In this document: positions 39,801-51,292 of the stretch, piece by piece
Layout: each line of letters opens with the position of its first letter
How positions within the stretch are numbered: the stretch's first letter is position 1
Assembly (NCBI GenBank): GCA_013399305.1
Contig: VXAI01000083.1
Coordinates: 2,625,156 to 2,689,155, forward strand
Source: Rostratula benghalensis
Taxonomy: Eukaryota > Chordata > Aves > Charadriiformes > Rostratulidae
Length of the DNA stretch: 64,000 bases
Reading direction: 5' to 3'
Position numbers and translations under genes: made by a program
Notes under the pieces: model-generated
The model's input: only the letters and a program-made list of their open reading frames with translations
Told to the model about the DNA's origin: nothing
Databases searched by the model: none

Positions 39801-42800
39801 ACTGTATTAAAAGTCATTCTATAGGCTTTAGTTAGTTCACACATACATACAAATATGCTTTTGTACAATGTGGTGAACAAGTATATGGACTGAATCAACA
39901 ACAAATGCCCTTTAAGAAGCAATAGAATTGTTAAATAAGGAATATTTTCTATCCTATAAAGAGATGTGACACTATGATCGATTTGACTTGAGGTTTACAG
40001 ACTACATAAAGACTCTGCGTGGGTGTAATACCTACATTCAGGCATCACTTTATAGAGGAGGTTTGATTTCTCCAGAGGGGAGTCCTGTTACTAAAGGTTG
40101 AAAATATTTAAAGTACTGGACTAAACTTTTGCCATTACTTTGAACTTGTACATTTCCATGCTCTTCCTCTGCCTGAGAGCTCTGCTCTTACCATCAGGTA
40201 CTGAATAAGGTGGTCTTTCCACCAGGAACTGAAGACTTGGAGCATGAAAAACAAACAAAGAAACAAACAGGAAGCATGGGTGGCTTAACCAGAAAGGCCT
40301 GAGCTAAAATTTCCTGTGCCTGAGCAAGAGACTAAGTTGCCAGTTCTCGTTAAATATCTCTTCAAAAGGTATTTTTATGAGAATTTTTGACTGCTTAGTA
40401 ACTTCCCATCAGTGGACAATTCCTGAACTACACAGCTGAGCAAATAGATCTGCGCAGTCCCTTTTGGTTCCCTTTCGGTGGTTCATTCCTTTGGGCTGAA
40501 AACTTCCTTTCTTATATCTGGTAGCAGTACATGTACCTGTTCTACTGCAATAAATGACAAGTTGAATTAATGACCAGGAAAAAAACATCACATTTCAGGG
40601 TGATAAACATTTTCCTTTGACATTTATAATTATTATCTATAACTATAGAGTTATACTGGTAAAGAGAATATGTGTGGGTTTCATTTCCAATCAGTAGTAC
40701 AGACAGTATCCTATATACAGGCTAATAAATTTGAACAGTATCCATGTTTGTTTTGGCGTTGTTTTGTTTTCAGGGGTTTTTGTTTGGTTGTTTGGTTGGT
40801 TTGTTTCTAGGAGAATGTGTTAGTTCTTATGATCTCTTTAATCTGTGCAAGTACACTATGAAATCAATACAAAATCAGAAACTTGTACTGTGCCAGAGAT
40901 TTAAGAAGTACAGACATAATATACTGAAATCTGTTTTTCCAACACGAATTTTTACCTGAATGAAAAATGGTTCAGTATTAATCTACTCATTTAATCTGTA
41001 ACAAAAAAATACTTCCGAATATGGTAATTTTTACCATGCATTTGCCACACGTCCCTATTAATTACAAAGGCTGAAACAAGTAGTTATGGGGTTTTTTCTC
41101 TTACAAAAAAACCATAATGTGTGAAGTAGCAGACACCAGCCACTAGTTAGATTTGTAAACCTTCAGGGTAAAATATTTAATAGGATAGATACAGTAATAC
41201 AAAGTTTTTATACTTAATTTTAATGAAATTAAACTGAATTATATGAACTGTAACAGATTTTGTACAACATGAAAGGTAAATAATGAGGCAAAGAGTCATT
41301 GCTTATTGCCTACATTGATGTATTTATGTAATTGTCATCTGGTTTATTACTCACATGGGAAAGATTTGAATTTTTAATAGATTTTAAGTTCTTAAGCAGC
41401 TGTCCTACAATCCAGTGGTACTTAAGAGTTTTCATAACTGCTTTATAAGACTATATGAGGCTAGATGTGAAATACCGAACAGTACTCTGAAATACATTCT
41501 GTACAAGATGAATGTGGTTTTTTTTTTATTCAGACACAATTTTCTTCTGAATTACTTTAATTTTGATTTAAGAAACAAATAGTGAAATAGACATGATTTA
41601 GATATATGCACATACTTAACTGGTTCAATTTCCTTCTGCTTTTTCGGTTTTTGGGGAATGCTTGGTGCAAAAAGTTGAGGATGGCTTTAGGCCCTAGGTT
41701 GGTTTGAAATGAAATAGCTATAGTTAGCTTTAAGATACTTCTCCAGTCTCTTGTGACCAAAAAATATGTTGAATTAGCACAAGGATTTTCACTTGAAGTT
41801 AGAAAATGGAGAAAATCAGTGGACCATGACTAAACAAATAAAGATTGAAATGAAGTCTATTCAAAAGTACTTCTGATTGTATAAGTCCTACAGGTAAGTA
41901 TCTAACTAAGCTACGTAACCAAAATAAATGTTTCAAAACCAAGATCATGCTCATACTTCATTCTGAAGCAATTTAATTTTTATTTCTCCTTTGGAAGACT
42001 TTTATTAAACAAATAGTACATGTGGTAGGTACATGTCATTCCTGCTTCTCTTAACATAGCTGGAGTCATGAGGACATGCCTGTAAATAATATTAATTTTG
42101 TTTAGCCATTAGATTATAAACATGAAGGACATAAGTGAATCATTTATAGTTTCTTAATTCTCTGTGATGGATTCAGGTCATGTTTTCTGTTATATCAAAT
42201 CTGATTGCCAAATTGTCAGCTCTAATGCAAATCTAAGTTTTAATCTCCCCTGCAGCCCAATTACAAAATTACTTTTTTTATCAGGTTCCTAGATTTTAGA
42301 ATTATCTTTTCATTACAAATTGAAAAACTGACATTTAAACTTGGTTATGTAAAAATAGTTAAAACTACTTTATGGGGCATGAATTAAAAATGCAAGAAAT
42401 TCTTAGAAATTAAATGTAAACCTTTGCATGTCCAGAATCTGAAGCAAACAACAAAGTTACACAGGGTATGTAAGGAAAGGAAGAAATAAAAACTTCAGTA
42501 ATCATTTAGAAACTTATCTTACTGAAGCACTCAATACACAACAAACAGAGAAGAATACTGTTACAACTTTGTGGATACTGTCTGGACATAGCCTATAATT
42601 TTATCTTTATTTTATCATTTATCTCAAAAATTAAGTGCGTCCATTCTGTGAACACATCTAAGTAGGAATTAGGTTTTCTTCCTCCAGGTAAAACATGTTT
42701 TCTTGCAAACAGTTCGTTAAACCAAGCAAGTTTGTAAATATAAGCTCAGAAAATATAAATTTTCATATAATACACACAATTAAAACCATAAAACCCAAAC

Positions 42801-43111
42801 TGTATGATTGCCTACTTTTATCTTGAGCCTACATGTGGCTTGGCAAGAATTTTGGTTAACCCTGCCAACACCTTTTTTCCATTCTTTAAACACACCACCC
42901 CCTCCACTCCCCAATTCTAAGTTCTAAAGCCGAGTTTAATTCAAATTCAAAATAGAACAATGGACTTTATAAATAGAGAATCTCATTTTTGCTAATAACA
43001 GCAGTGTAAAAGTGTCTTGCAAGGAAATCTCACTTTTGCCCACTCCATCCTTTTAGACTCACTTTAGACTTTCCAGCTGATAAATGGTGATGATCATCTC
43101 TGTTGCCATAA
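36825..43111. other. Unique AT-rich non-coding DNA, no gene seen
   Basis: No supported gene or clear transposon. A moderately GC-rich patch at about 38.85-38.99 kb has no resemblance I can name. A G/T-rich low-complexity tract lies at 40745-40807 (listed separately). Open frames are under 85 codons and unconvincing. Confidence 0.65.
40745..40807. repeat. GT-rich low-complexity tract
   Basis: The tract consists of GTTTT, GTTTG and GGTTG groups with a single GGGG, for example TTTGTTTGGTTGTTTGGTTGG. On the opposite strand it resembles the AC-rich tracts at 4257 and 10617. An open frame runs through it (40744-40959) only because the tract lacks stop codons. Confidence 0.75.
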
Positions 43112-43422
43112 ATTACAGAATTGTCTAAACTGTAAGGAACCTTTAAGATCGAGTCCAACCATCAACATAACATTGCCAAAGCAACCCCCTCAGCACGATG
43201 TCAAATGTCTTTTAAATAGCTCCAGGGGTGATGATTACACCACTTCTCTGGGCAGCCTGGTCCAACGGTGAATAATTTTTTCCTAATATCCATCATAAAC
43301 CTTCCCAGGTGCACTTTGAGACTGTTTCCTTTTGTCTTATCACTTGTTACTTGGGAGTAGAGACCGACCCCCATCTCACTACAACCCCCTTTCAGGGAGT
43401 TGTAGAGAGCGATAATCTCATA
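43112..43422 (-). mobile_element. CR1 LINE fragment including the decayed end of ORF2
   Basis: On the plus strand it carries ACAGAATTGTCTAAACTG, CCTTTAAGATCGAGTCCAACCATCAAC, CACTTCTCTGGGCAGCCTGGTCCAA, and ACAACCCCCTTTCAGGGAGTTGTAGAGAGCGATAA, all reverse complements of CR1 3'-end blocks in order. Read on the minus strand, the open frame at 43201-43428 contains SEMGVGLYSQVTSDKTKGN and GRFMMDIRKKLFT, which matches the C-terminal end of the CR1 ORF2 polyprotein (endonuclease and reverse transcriptase). The frame lacks all catalytic domains and its end is disrupted, so it is a fossil. The element is 5'-truncated near 43422. Confidence 0.92.
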
Positions 43423-44395
43423 AATCACTCTCTGTGGATCCTTTCTGTTTCTTTCTGTTCTTCACACTTGGAACCAATGGCGCATTCTAGGAGTGTAGAG
43501 AGCAACCTGGACACAACGCTATCACCCATGCAACCCAGCAGCTCCCCCACACCACAATTATTTTATATATGCCACCGCCAAAAATTTGCTGGCAGTCACA
43601 TGGGGCAAATTTAACTGTGTGCTTTGCAAACCCTGCACTTGCTCACAGATATCCAGTGGATGTACACAATTTATGTAATAATACAATCTATTCTGTTCTA
43701 TATAATCAATGGCCACATCATGAATGCTAGAAATATAGTGCATTCATGCTGCATTATGAAACAATAAGCACAAAATACACACCAAATTGGCAACAATTTT
43801 AAAATTAGACTCCTATTAAATGCTCAGGGTTTTTTGGCTTTAGATCCATTTCAGAAATGAGTAATCTGATAAATGAAGAAATTGATGCATGCTTCCCAAA
43901 TCTTCAGAACAGTAGAAAGAAATTAATGACATTTTAGATTCTCAGTTTTTATAACAATGATGAATGAAACACTCCTTGAGAAATGCTGAATCATCCAGTA
44001 AATTGTTTGCTCTACGGCAGGTCTCATCCACAGATATGCTGACCTTCAGGGTGTTCCTGACAGGCTCAGTTATCAAAATCTGTTTTTCTGGCACAAATTC
44101 TACTCCTCCAAAACTGTAACTTGCTCATTGGTAAAAAAAGTTGCTTCCTGTTTCTAACTCTACTGTCAATTTTTTTCTTCATATAACTCAAAAATCAGAA
44201 GAATGCTACAGTGAACCCTAAGGATGCATTTAGTGAAGTAATCCATTTTCAATGTCATAAACACATTAATAACTTAATTTAAAATGAGGACAAACTGTAA
44301 CTCTGTTCGTCATACTGAAAGCTGGTAGTTCAGGAGAGTTAAGCTCTTCATCATTTACATAACGGACTAAAAAGAAACTGAAAAAAAAAATCAGT
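43423..44395. other. Unique DNA between two CR1 fragments
   Basis: No supported gene. The first 150 bases (to about 43.57 kb) are moderately GC-rich and might be a further diverged part of the neighbouring CR1, but I cannot align them by eye. The remainder is ordinary AT-rich sequence. A short A-run (about 10 bases) lies just before the next CR1 at about 44.38 kb. Confidence 0.55.
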
Positions 44396-44590
44396 AGAAT
44401 AATAGAATAGTTTGGGTTGGAAGGGATGTTTAAAAGCCATCTAGTCCAACCCCCTGCAATAAGCAGGAACATCTTCTACTACATCAGGTTGCTCAGAGCC
44501 CTGTCCTACCTGACTTGGAATGTTTCCAAGGAGAGGGCATCTACCAACATCTCTGGGCAACCTGGGCCAGCTTTTAACTACCAGCAATAC
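44396..44590 (-). mobile_element. CR1 LINE 3' end
   Basis: The plus strand shows AGAATAATAGAATAG, GTTTGGGTTGGAAGGGATG, GCCATCTAGTCCAACCCCCTGC, then ATCAGGTTGCTCAGAGCCCTGTCC, GACTTGGAATGTTTCCAAGG, GGGCATCTACCAACATCTCTGGGCAACCTGG. These are reverse complements of the CR1 3' end, in order. The element is on the minus strand and 5'-truncated near 44590. Plus-strand frames crossing it (44417-44722 and 44520-44822) are by-products of the repeat and not genes. Confidence 0.93.
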
Positions 44591-47581
44591 AACTTTAGAA
44601 AGGGTGACAATCACACTGGGTCAGGACTTTACAGCAATGGCCACAGAAGTGAAGAAATATACAAATTCTGTTCTATGGGACAGTCCTCCAGTTACACAGG
44701 AGAATGGCTCCTGTTCCGGTGAGCATTCAAATACCCTTTTACTTTTTAAGCATATCTCTACTAAATTCAGAAAAATCACTTATGCTCTTAGCTTTAGCTG
44801 CACACTCGCTCTTTACCACTAAAGTCCCTGGATGCTTGCAGAGAAATGTTGATTGTAACCAGCATTAGGGTACATTATTGCCCGCAGGCTGAGCAATCTC
44901 AAATTCATTTGGTCTCACTTATTACGTGAACCAGTCATGGCTATTCCAGTATTATTTCTCTCAAGGGAATAGATAAAGAATTGAATATGTAATAACATCC
45001 TACAGCTTGGAAGAACTTAGACATTTTAATTTTACCTGAAGTATTGTTCCTGGCATATCTGTAATTACTATAAGCTGGTCTTTAGTTTAAATTTTGACTA
45101 GTGTTGAACTCAACAGGCACTGTAAGACAAGACAAACAAAGCTTTCAAGAAGACTCAATCTGACATATGACATTTTAATTCTCTACAACTCCCAGAGAAA
45201 GCTACTCCTACTCAGGTGGGAAAACCATGATCTATGGAGAAATTGTACCATACCTGCTAGCTCTAAATAAGCCAAAGAGAATGAATATCAAAGTACAATG
45301 GATCAAAGATGCCAGCCAGGTGGTTTACTGCTTTTCCGCATCAGCACAAGCAAGCAGCACCATGACACAAGGGCTAACTGAAATCCATTTTAAAAAGCCA
45401 GGAAAATACTGAAACTGCACTGAAATTGTGTGAAATTATGATTCATCAAATATATTCAGCTTAAGGTAACTTCAGAGTTTTTCACTACAGGAAATATAAC
45501 GCGTTTCCTTAACCCTATTTCCTATCAGACCCTTCACAGGTGCATCCATTGTTTCTGAACATCAGTCCCTTCTTCTAGATAAACCAGTTGAGCAAGAGTC
45601 CTGAGTAGTCCTCCATCCCTCAAGCTCTGGCATATCACCCTTTTTCATTGAAACCCCTAGTTGCTTTAGTATGAGCTCAATATCAACCATACCAGCAATA
45701 AGCAAGATCATCTGTTGACAACATATAACAGTAACATAGTGGCAATGGTTATAAAAAAAGCTGGAAGCATGGACAATGGCTACATATAATTTTTATACCA
45801 ATTGCAATTAATTTAATTTTAAAAGAATCCAGAGTACTCATCTCAATGGTCTTCTGCAGCAGTAAATCCCATAGTTTTCCTGGTGATTTCGATAAAAACA
45901 ACTCCTTGTTCTCTAAATATGGAAGCAACATACTTATGCTAGAGCTGATGTCAGGAAGACCTTGACTGGAAGGACTCAAGATGCAGTTATATGGTTTATC
46001 TCTTTTGTTGGAGTAGCTAAAGAACATGGAAATGAGAATTGAAGTACTTCCTTGTCTTTGTTAAAAACACTCTAAATCCACCTGTCCTATTCTGATATGT
46101 AGTGGTTAATTGCTGTCTTGGAGTACAAACTGCATTTTTTAATGTGCTTTGACCATTTCACCTCACTATTCAGATCCAATTTTAAGGAAACTTGCTTCTC
46201 AAAGTAAATAATATTCTCTCAGTTTAATAATTTCTGGTATACATTTCTGAATAGGAAAACAATTGCTTTATTTCTAACAAAAAAAGGTTTAAAAAAATAA
46301 ATTACACTTCTAAATTTGAGTAGATCTTCTTTAATTATCTAATGTTCTTTCTCCTCAAGAAAATATTACTTTCCAACCCTCATATTTTAGATAAAACAAA
46401 GACTTGTGAACTTATTATTAGATATTTCATTTATTATCATTAATAAAGACCACTAAGGTACTCAGTAAAGAAAGGCTGCTATGATATAAAGAATTATTTT
46501 TTTTTAAATATATACTGATATTTAACTTACTGTTACTGAACATTTCCATAAATACTTCTGCAGCTGACTTTAACTACAAAGATGAAATGTTGAAAATTAC
46601 TTACAGTTTAGATGAATTTTGTCTTTGCAGTCTCAAAAGGGTTGCTTATGAACAACAACATTTCTATTTGAAAGGCATTCAGCAATTATAATAATAAATA
46701 AGATCATTTTACTGAAGCAAGAAATTACTTCCTATTCAACACATGGTCCACTGCAATGATATCCCAATTCCTCTTACTGCTGTATTCAGGTAATTGTTAG
46801 CTCAAAATGCCAATAAAGTGTTGCAATGGCAAAACAACAGATTCTCAATAGATGTACAAATAATCATCTACAAGAGAAAGTGTTCCAATAAAGCTGTAGC
46901 TGCATACTTAATATTTTTAGAAGCCTATTTTAGATGAGCACATGCATACTTGCAGTAATATACATTTCTAAGCAAATAACAAATAGCCCATATTCTTTAT
47001 TTAAGAGGTCATATTGATTTTTGAAACAGTTGTAGTTAACTAGCTATGTTAAGAATGCATGCATCTTAATTGCAACCAACTCAAATGTGCAATAATTTTT
47101 AATGGCTGTAAATAAATCAATCAGCAGTAATTATAAATGACAGTGGCTCAGACTGAGATGCTGTACCTGACACTCTATAAATGGATAACATAATAATAAC
47201 AATGAATTGTTGGAATCTAGTATCTGTTAACCAGAAATTACATACCCATAAAATATAATCATATTTATTGCTAAGATGATTTTGCCTCTCTTTTGTTAGA
47301 ATGAGCTTTAACATAATTTAACTTAATGTACTTTTCCTAATTCAAGTGAAGTTACAGTTCCTACTTGTCTCATTGCTCATCTGACTGCAACAGAAAAAAT
47401 ACTGTTTAAAATGTGGATTAGGAATGTATGAATGACATAGCATCTACGCTTGTCCCCTGGTGACAGTAAAAAAGACAAGCTATCTGAATCAATAAAGAGA
47501 CTATGTGATCATATTTTGAAGCAAGGATGGTTTGAAAAGCTCTGAGGTTTATAAAAAGCTGCAGTGTTTTACCTTTTTTTT

Positions 47582-47619
47582 AATTAAATTGTCTACTTTT
47601 TTAAATTAAATTGTCTACT
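47582..47619. repeat. 22-bp direct repeat, two copies
   Basis: AATTAAATTGTCTACT occurs at 47582-47597 and again at 47604-47619, separated by a T-rich spacer that gives a 22-bp period. The repeated part is identical, so this is a small, fairly young slippage duplication. Confidence 0.85.
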
Positions 47620-48982
47620 ATTTTTATGAAGAGACTATTTAACTAAAAGTACCTTTATTTTGTTTGAAATGACAGGTCTTATGTCCATGATCTAGATTTT
47701 TTTAATAACAGTCAATGTTTTGAAGTGAACTTTTATGAAGAACATCTCCAGTTTTGTTCCATTTTAGTATTTCCTGCCAAGATGTTATATTCGGCAACTC
47801 ACTTAATTTTTTTTTCATTCCAGCAGGAGTACTGGTTACACTAGCATGGGGTTTCAAAGATTTTATCAATCATATTTATTTAATTAACATTCATACCCAG
47901 TAATCTTCTTGATATAACAAGTATAACTGCCAGTGGCTGGGTACTTGGCTTGCCCTCCCTTTCATTCCTGGGTGTTGGCCTACAAATTGTTAGCACTTTG
48001 GGCATGTCTCTTCTCACCTGAGTTTCCCCTCAGAGCAGAGCACCTGGGGCCCAGGGAAGCCCTTGACTTACACACTATGATGCTGAGCAACACGTAAACT
48101 TCAGTACTGCATAAGAACATTTTTCAGAGAGCAAGTCCTTCTTTGCACTTGAAAGTGAATATATGCTAACAGAAATATATGTTTTATTGTATAACATTTA
48201 ATTTGATAAAAATGTGTGGGCACGGTTGTATTTCCATCAACAAAGAGTATCTTAGTTGGACTGCAGAAATCAACTTCCAGCTGGCAAACTGAACCTTGCA
48301 CTGCAAGTCAAACTGAACTATAGCTATGATTTTGGATCTACCTCAACTTCTTTAAAACAGCAGGATTGAAGCAACAAACAATGCCAAGGTATACAAAGTA
48401 GAAAACTGCTACAAATCCACTTTCCTGTGTTTTATGTTTTCAATACTTTGAAATTAAACATTAAATTCATTCCAACATTACATTTTTTGAGACATATGCA
48501 AAATTCTTTTGAAGCAGCTCCACACTTTTGATTCCAGCAAAGCTCCTAGAAAGTGACAATATGTTGTGAGGCTTTGGTAGAAATAGCAAGAAACAATAAA
48601 ACCAGAAGTAGTTATCATTAAGGAAGACAAAATGGGAAAGGTAAAGGAAACAAAAACAAGTGATTATGCATAAACGTTCAATATTTGGACTCAATTGTTA
48701 TACACATGACAACATTATTAAGGGCTAATCAATACAAGAATGATATTATGTAACAATATATTAACAGTTGGGTGATTCCTGCAATTATTTTCTAGCAGAG
48801 AAAAAACCTCTATGCTTGGTTTATAAGAACAAGTTATTAACCTTAATTTCAGAAGAAACACAAAACAACTTTTATGTGTAAGAAATGTAATGAACAAAAT
48901 TTCCTTATGCCACTATCATTATGAAATGGGTTCACTGGCCATACAGAATGGAAAGGTCAATATATTTTCAAATCTTGGAAGA

Positions 48983-49050
48983 CAGGATTTCTCAACCTTT
49001 TTTAATTGAACGACAACTTAAACCTTTTATAAATCCCCAGAATCTTACAA
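48983..49050. mobile_element. Possible relic of an ancient hAT-type DNA transposon end
   Basis: CAGGATTTCTCAACCTTTTT at 48983 resembles the terminal motif CAGNGGTTCTCAA(A/C)CTTTTT of Charlie-like hAT elements. It is followed by GAACGACAACTTAAACC, which is vaguely like the next part of such elements. I see no matching opposite terminus or 8-bp target duplication. It may equally be chance. Confidence 0.22.
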
Positions 49051-50784
49051 AGTATTAACTATAAAAAGAAAACATTGCAAATAAAAGCTACCAGTAACAA
49101 ATTAATAGGTAAATTATTTGCATTATCTTTTTTATTTTTGTGTGCATGAAAACATGCTTATGCAGTTTACCAGCACAATAATTGATTTTTCTTCCATTTC
49201 CTCATGTCTTACAATCACAAAGTAGACGAAATTGCAAAATGTAAAAAATAATCCTTAATTTTTACAAGAAAAGGAACTTAAAATTCTAAAGTAAAACTCA
49301 GACAAACATTGTGATATGAGACAAAATTTCAAATAATTGAGTTTGCTAAAATATAACCATTAAGTTGTAGGCCAACTAGCCTCTAGTTCATATAAGTAAA
49401 AAGTTCGTCTAAGTAACCCTAGATTGAACCTAACACAAAACAAATACTGAGGCGAACAGCTTCCACTGAATAATTTAAATCACCTTAAACACCACCAAAA
49501 AATGCAAGGGATGGGGGAAGATCTACTAATGAAGCAAGCTAGCCTCAAAGGAAAAAATCAAAGGAAAGTGAATTGAAAGGGATTGGAACAGAGACTTTTG
49601 GAACAAGAAATACCTCACTCTTCCCAGTACAGAGTCTTCAGGTTCCAAAATCTCCCAGATTGTGTGGCCAAGGAACTATTGAGATTTTTTTTAAGGTGAA
49701 CCAGTATATTTCACTTTCACTCTGAACAACTTCAAATAAGCATAATTTGCTGAGATTCTCACTATTCGTGCCACTAAAAATCCCCCAAATTCTTAATCAT
49801 ACAGACATGACGTACTAGCACGCAGATGTTAGGGTAACAGAAGCTTTGCCAATCTCTAAGAATAGTGTATCCATACACTGTCTTCCTACATGGGTATTGC
49901 AATGTTGCCCCTGAGATATAAAGGTCATCTTTAGACATATATCAGTATTTCATTGATCAAAACTGTGTATTACTTTGAAATCCATATGGTATTAGAAGCT
50001 CTACTGCTGAAAATTGTTTTTTTGTCAGAAAATATTGTTTTTTAGTGGTATGAGATTGTAACCAAAATGCACAGGATTTGCTTTCTCTCTTTAATTATTA
50101 TTTTTTAATCTGAGATGAACTGAATGAGAAATGGAAAGCAATTCTGATTACAATCCAGAAATATTAGTTTCACAGATGAGAAGATACAATTTGTTCAGCT
50201 GTTTCTTTCCAGAAATGCAGATTATAAAAAAATATTTTGGTTCATTTGTAATCCTTGCAGTATTCATCATCCACCAATTTTTGTCCAGATTTCAATGTTT
50301 TGAAAGAACAACTAACATTGCTTTATAGGAATACAGCTCATACTAATTTTAAAGGTATTTTCCTGAACAGTCTGATGTGAACGCTAATTATTTAGCATTT
50401 CTAAATGACATTGCAAAAATTGAATTTGTCCAATAGATATTGTAGCAAGCATGCAAAACGTAAATGCTTGCCTACTGTCTTAAGATAACATAACAATGTC
50501 TATCTTTATGTTTACACTTAAAGAATTAAACCCATGCAAGCAAGTTATGTAAGGTTTCCATGTCTGGGTTCTTCCATTTTTCCCAAGAGTAATCTAGAGA
50601 TATATGTGATGGGAAATGATAAAGCATTCAGCAATAATAGCCATAGAAAAGTGATAGTATTGAAGCCAGAGTACTGTTTGTTGAAGTTTTTATTTTGAAA
50701 TTCTTATTGTTTCATTACCTTTATGCAACATTCCATATACTATATTAAAAAAAATGGCAAAAATCTGGGAAACTTTTTTTATAA

Positions 50785-50812
50785 ACACATATACGTATGT
50801 GTGTACATATAT
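50785..50812. other. 28-nt perfectly alternating purine-pyrimidine run
   Basis: From ACACATATACGT to GTGTACATATAT every step alternates purine and pyrimidine for 28 bases, and the centre ATACGTAT is palindromic. Such runs can adopt left-handed (Z) or cruciform structure under supercoiling. It is mostly A/T, which weakens the tendency to form Z-DNA. No adjacent gene or promoter is visible. Confidence 0.8.
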
Positions 50813-51112
50813 TGGCTATTAAAAATTTTACAAAGTGCAAATTATTTCAAAATGTCTACACTTCCAGCCACTAGAAGAGTTAAGAAATAGTTTTCTTAAG
50901 AAAAATCTAAGAAAATTTTCTAATAAAAATCACAGAATATGCCCTGCATATTTTGATATTATTACTTTATATTCTTTAAATGAAAAACCCCTGTTCCCTT
51001 TTAAAAGATCAACGTGTCCCTTGATTTCAGAGAAACAAAAGAAGGAATTTTTAAGTGACAGATATTGGAATACCTTCTGGAGCTCTGGGTGAGCAACAAA
51101 GATGTACAATCA

Positions 51113-51292
51113 CAATGGCACACATCTTCTTCAGCTACAAAAGAGATTGTCTTTTTTTTTTTGCAAAATACTGGAGCCATGAATGCATTACGAACAACCA
51201 TATCAATGGCACACATCTTCTTCAGCTACAAAAGAGATTGTCTTTTTTTTTGCAAAATACTGGAGCCATGAATGCATTATGAACAACCATAT
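51113..51292. repeat. Young tandem duplication, 91-bp and 89-bp copies
   Basis: Copy 1 (51113-51203) and copy 2 (51204-51292) both run from CAATGGCACACATC to GAACAACCATAT. They differ only in the length of an internal T-run (11 versus 9 T) and one C/T change (ACGAAC versus ATGAAC), so they are nearly identical. This indicates a very recent duplication, a polymorphic minisatellite, or an assembly artefact. A decayed partial motif (CTGCATTATGAACCATATA) follows at about 51299-51317. Open frames across it simply repeat themselves and are not genes. Confidence 0.95.

Larger units (their letters stand above)
44591..51112. other. Unique AT-rich non-coding DNA, no gene seen
   Basis: No supported gene. 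A 22-bp tandem pair lies at 47582-47619. A GC-richer patch at 47.93-48.06 kb is unidentified. A possible very old DNA-transposon end begins at 48983 (listed separately). A 28-nt perfectly alternating purine-pyrimidine run lies at 50785-50812. Open frames are under about 100 codons without recognisable domains. Confidence 0.65.

Noticed and set aside
44417..44822. Two overlapping plus-strand frames of about 100 codons
   Set aside because: They begin inside a minus-strand CR1 fragment and are antisense by-products of that repeat.
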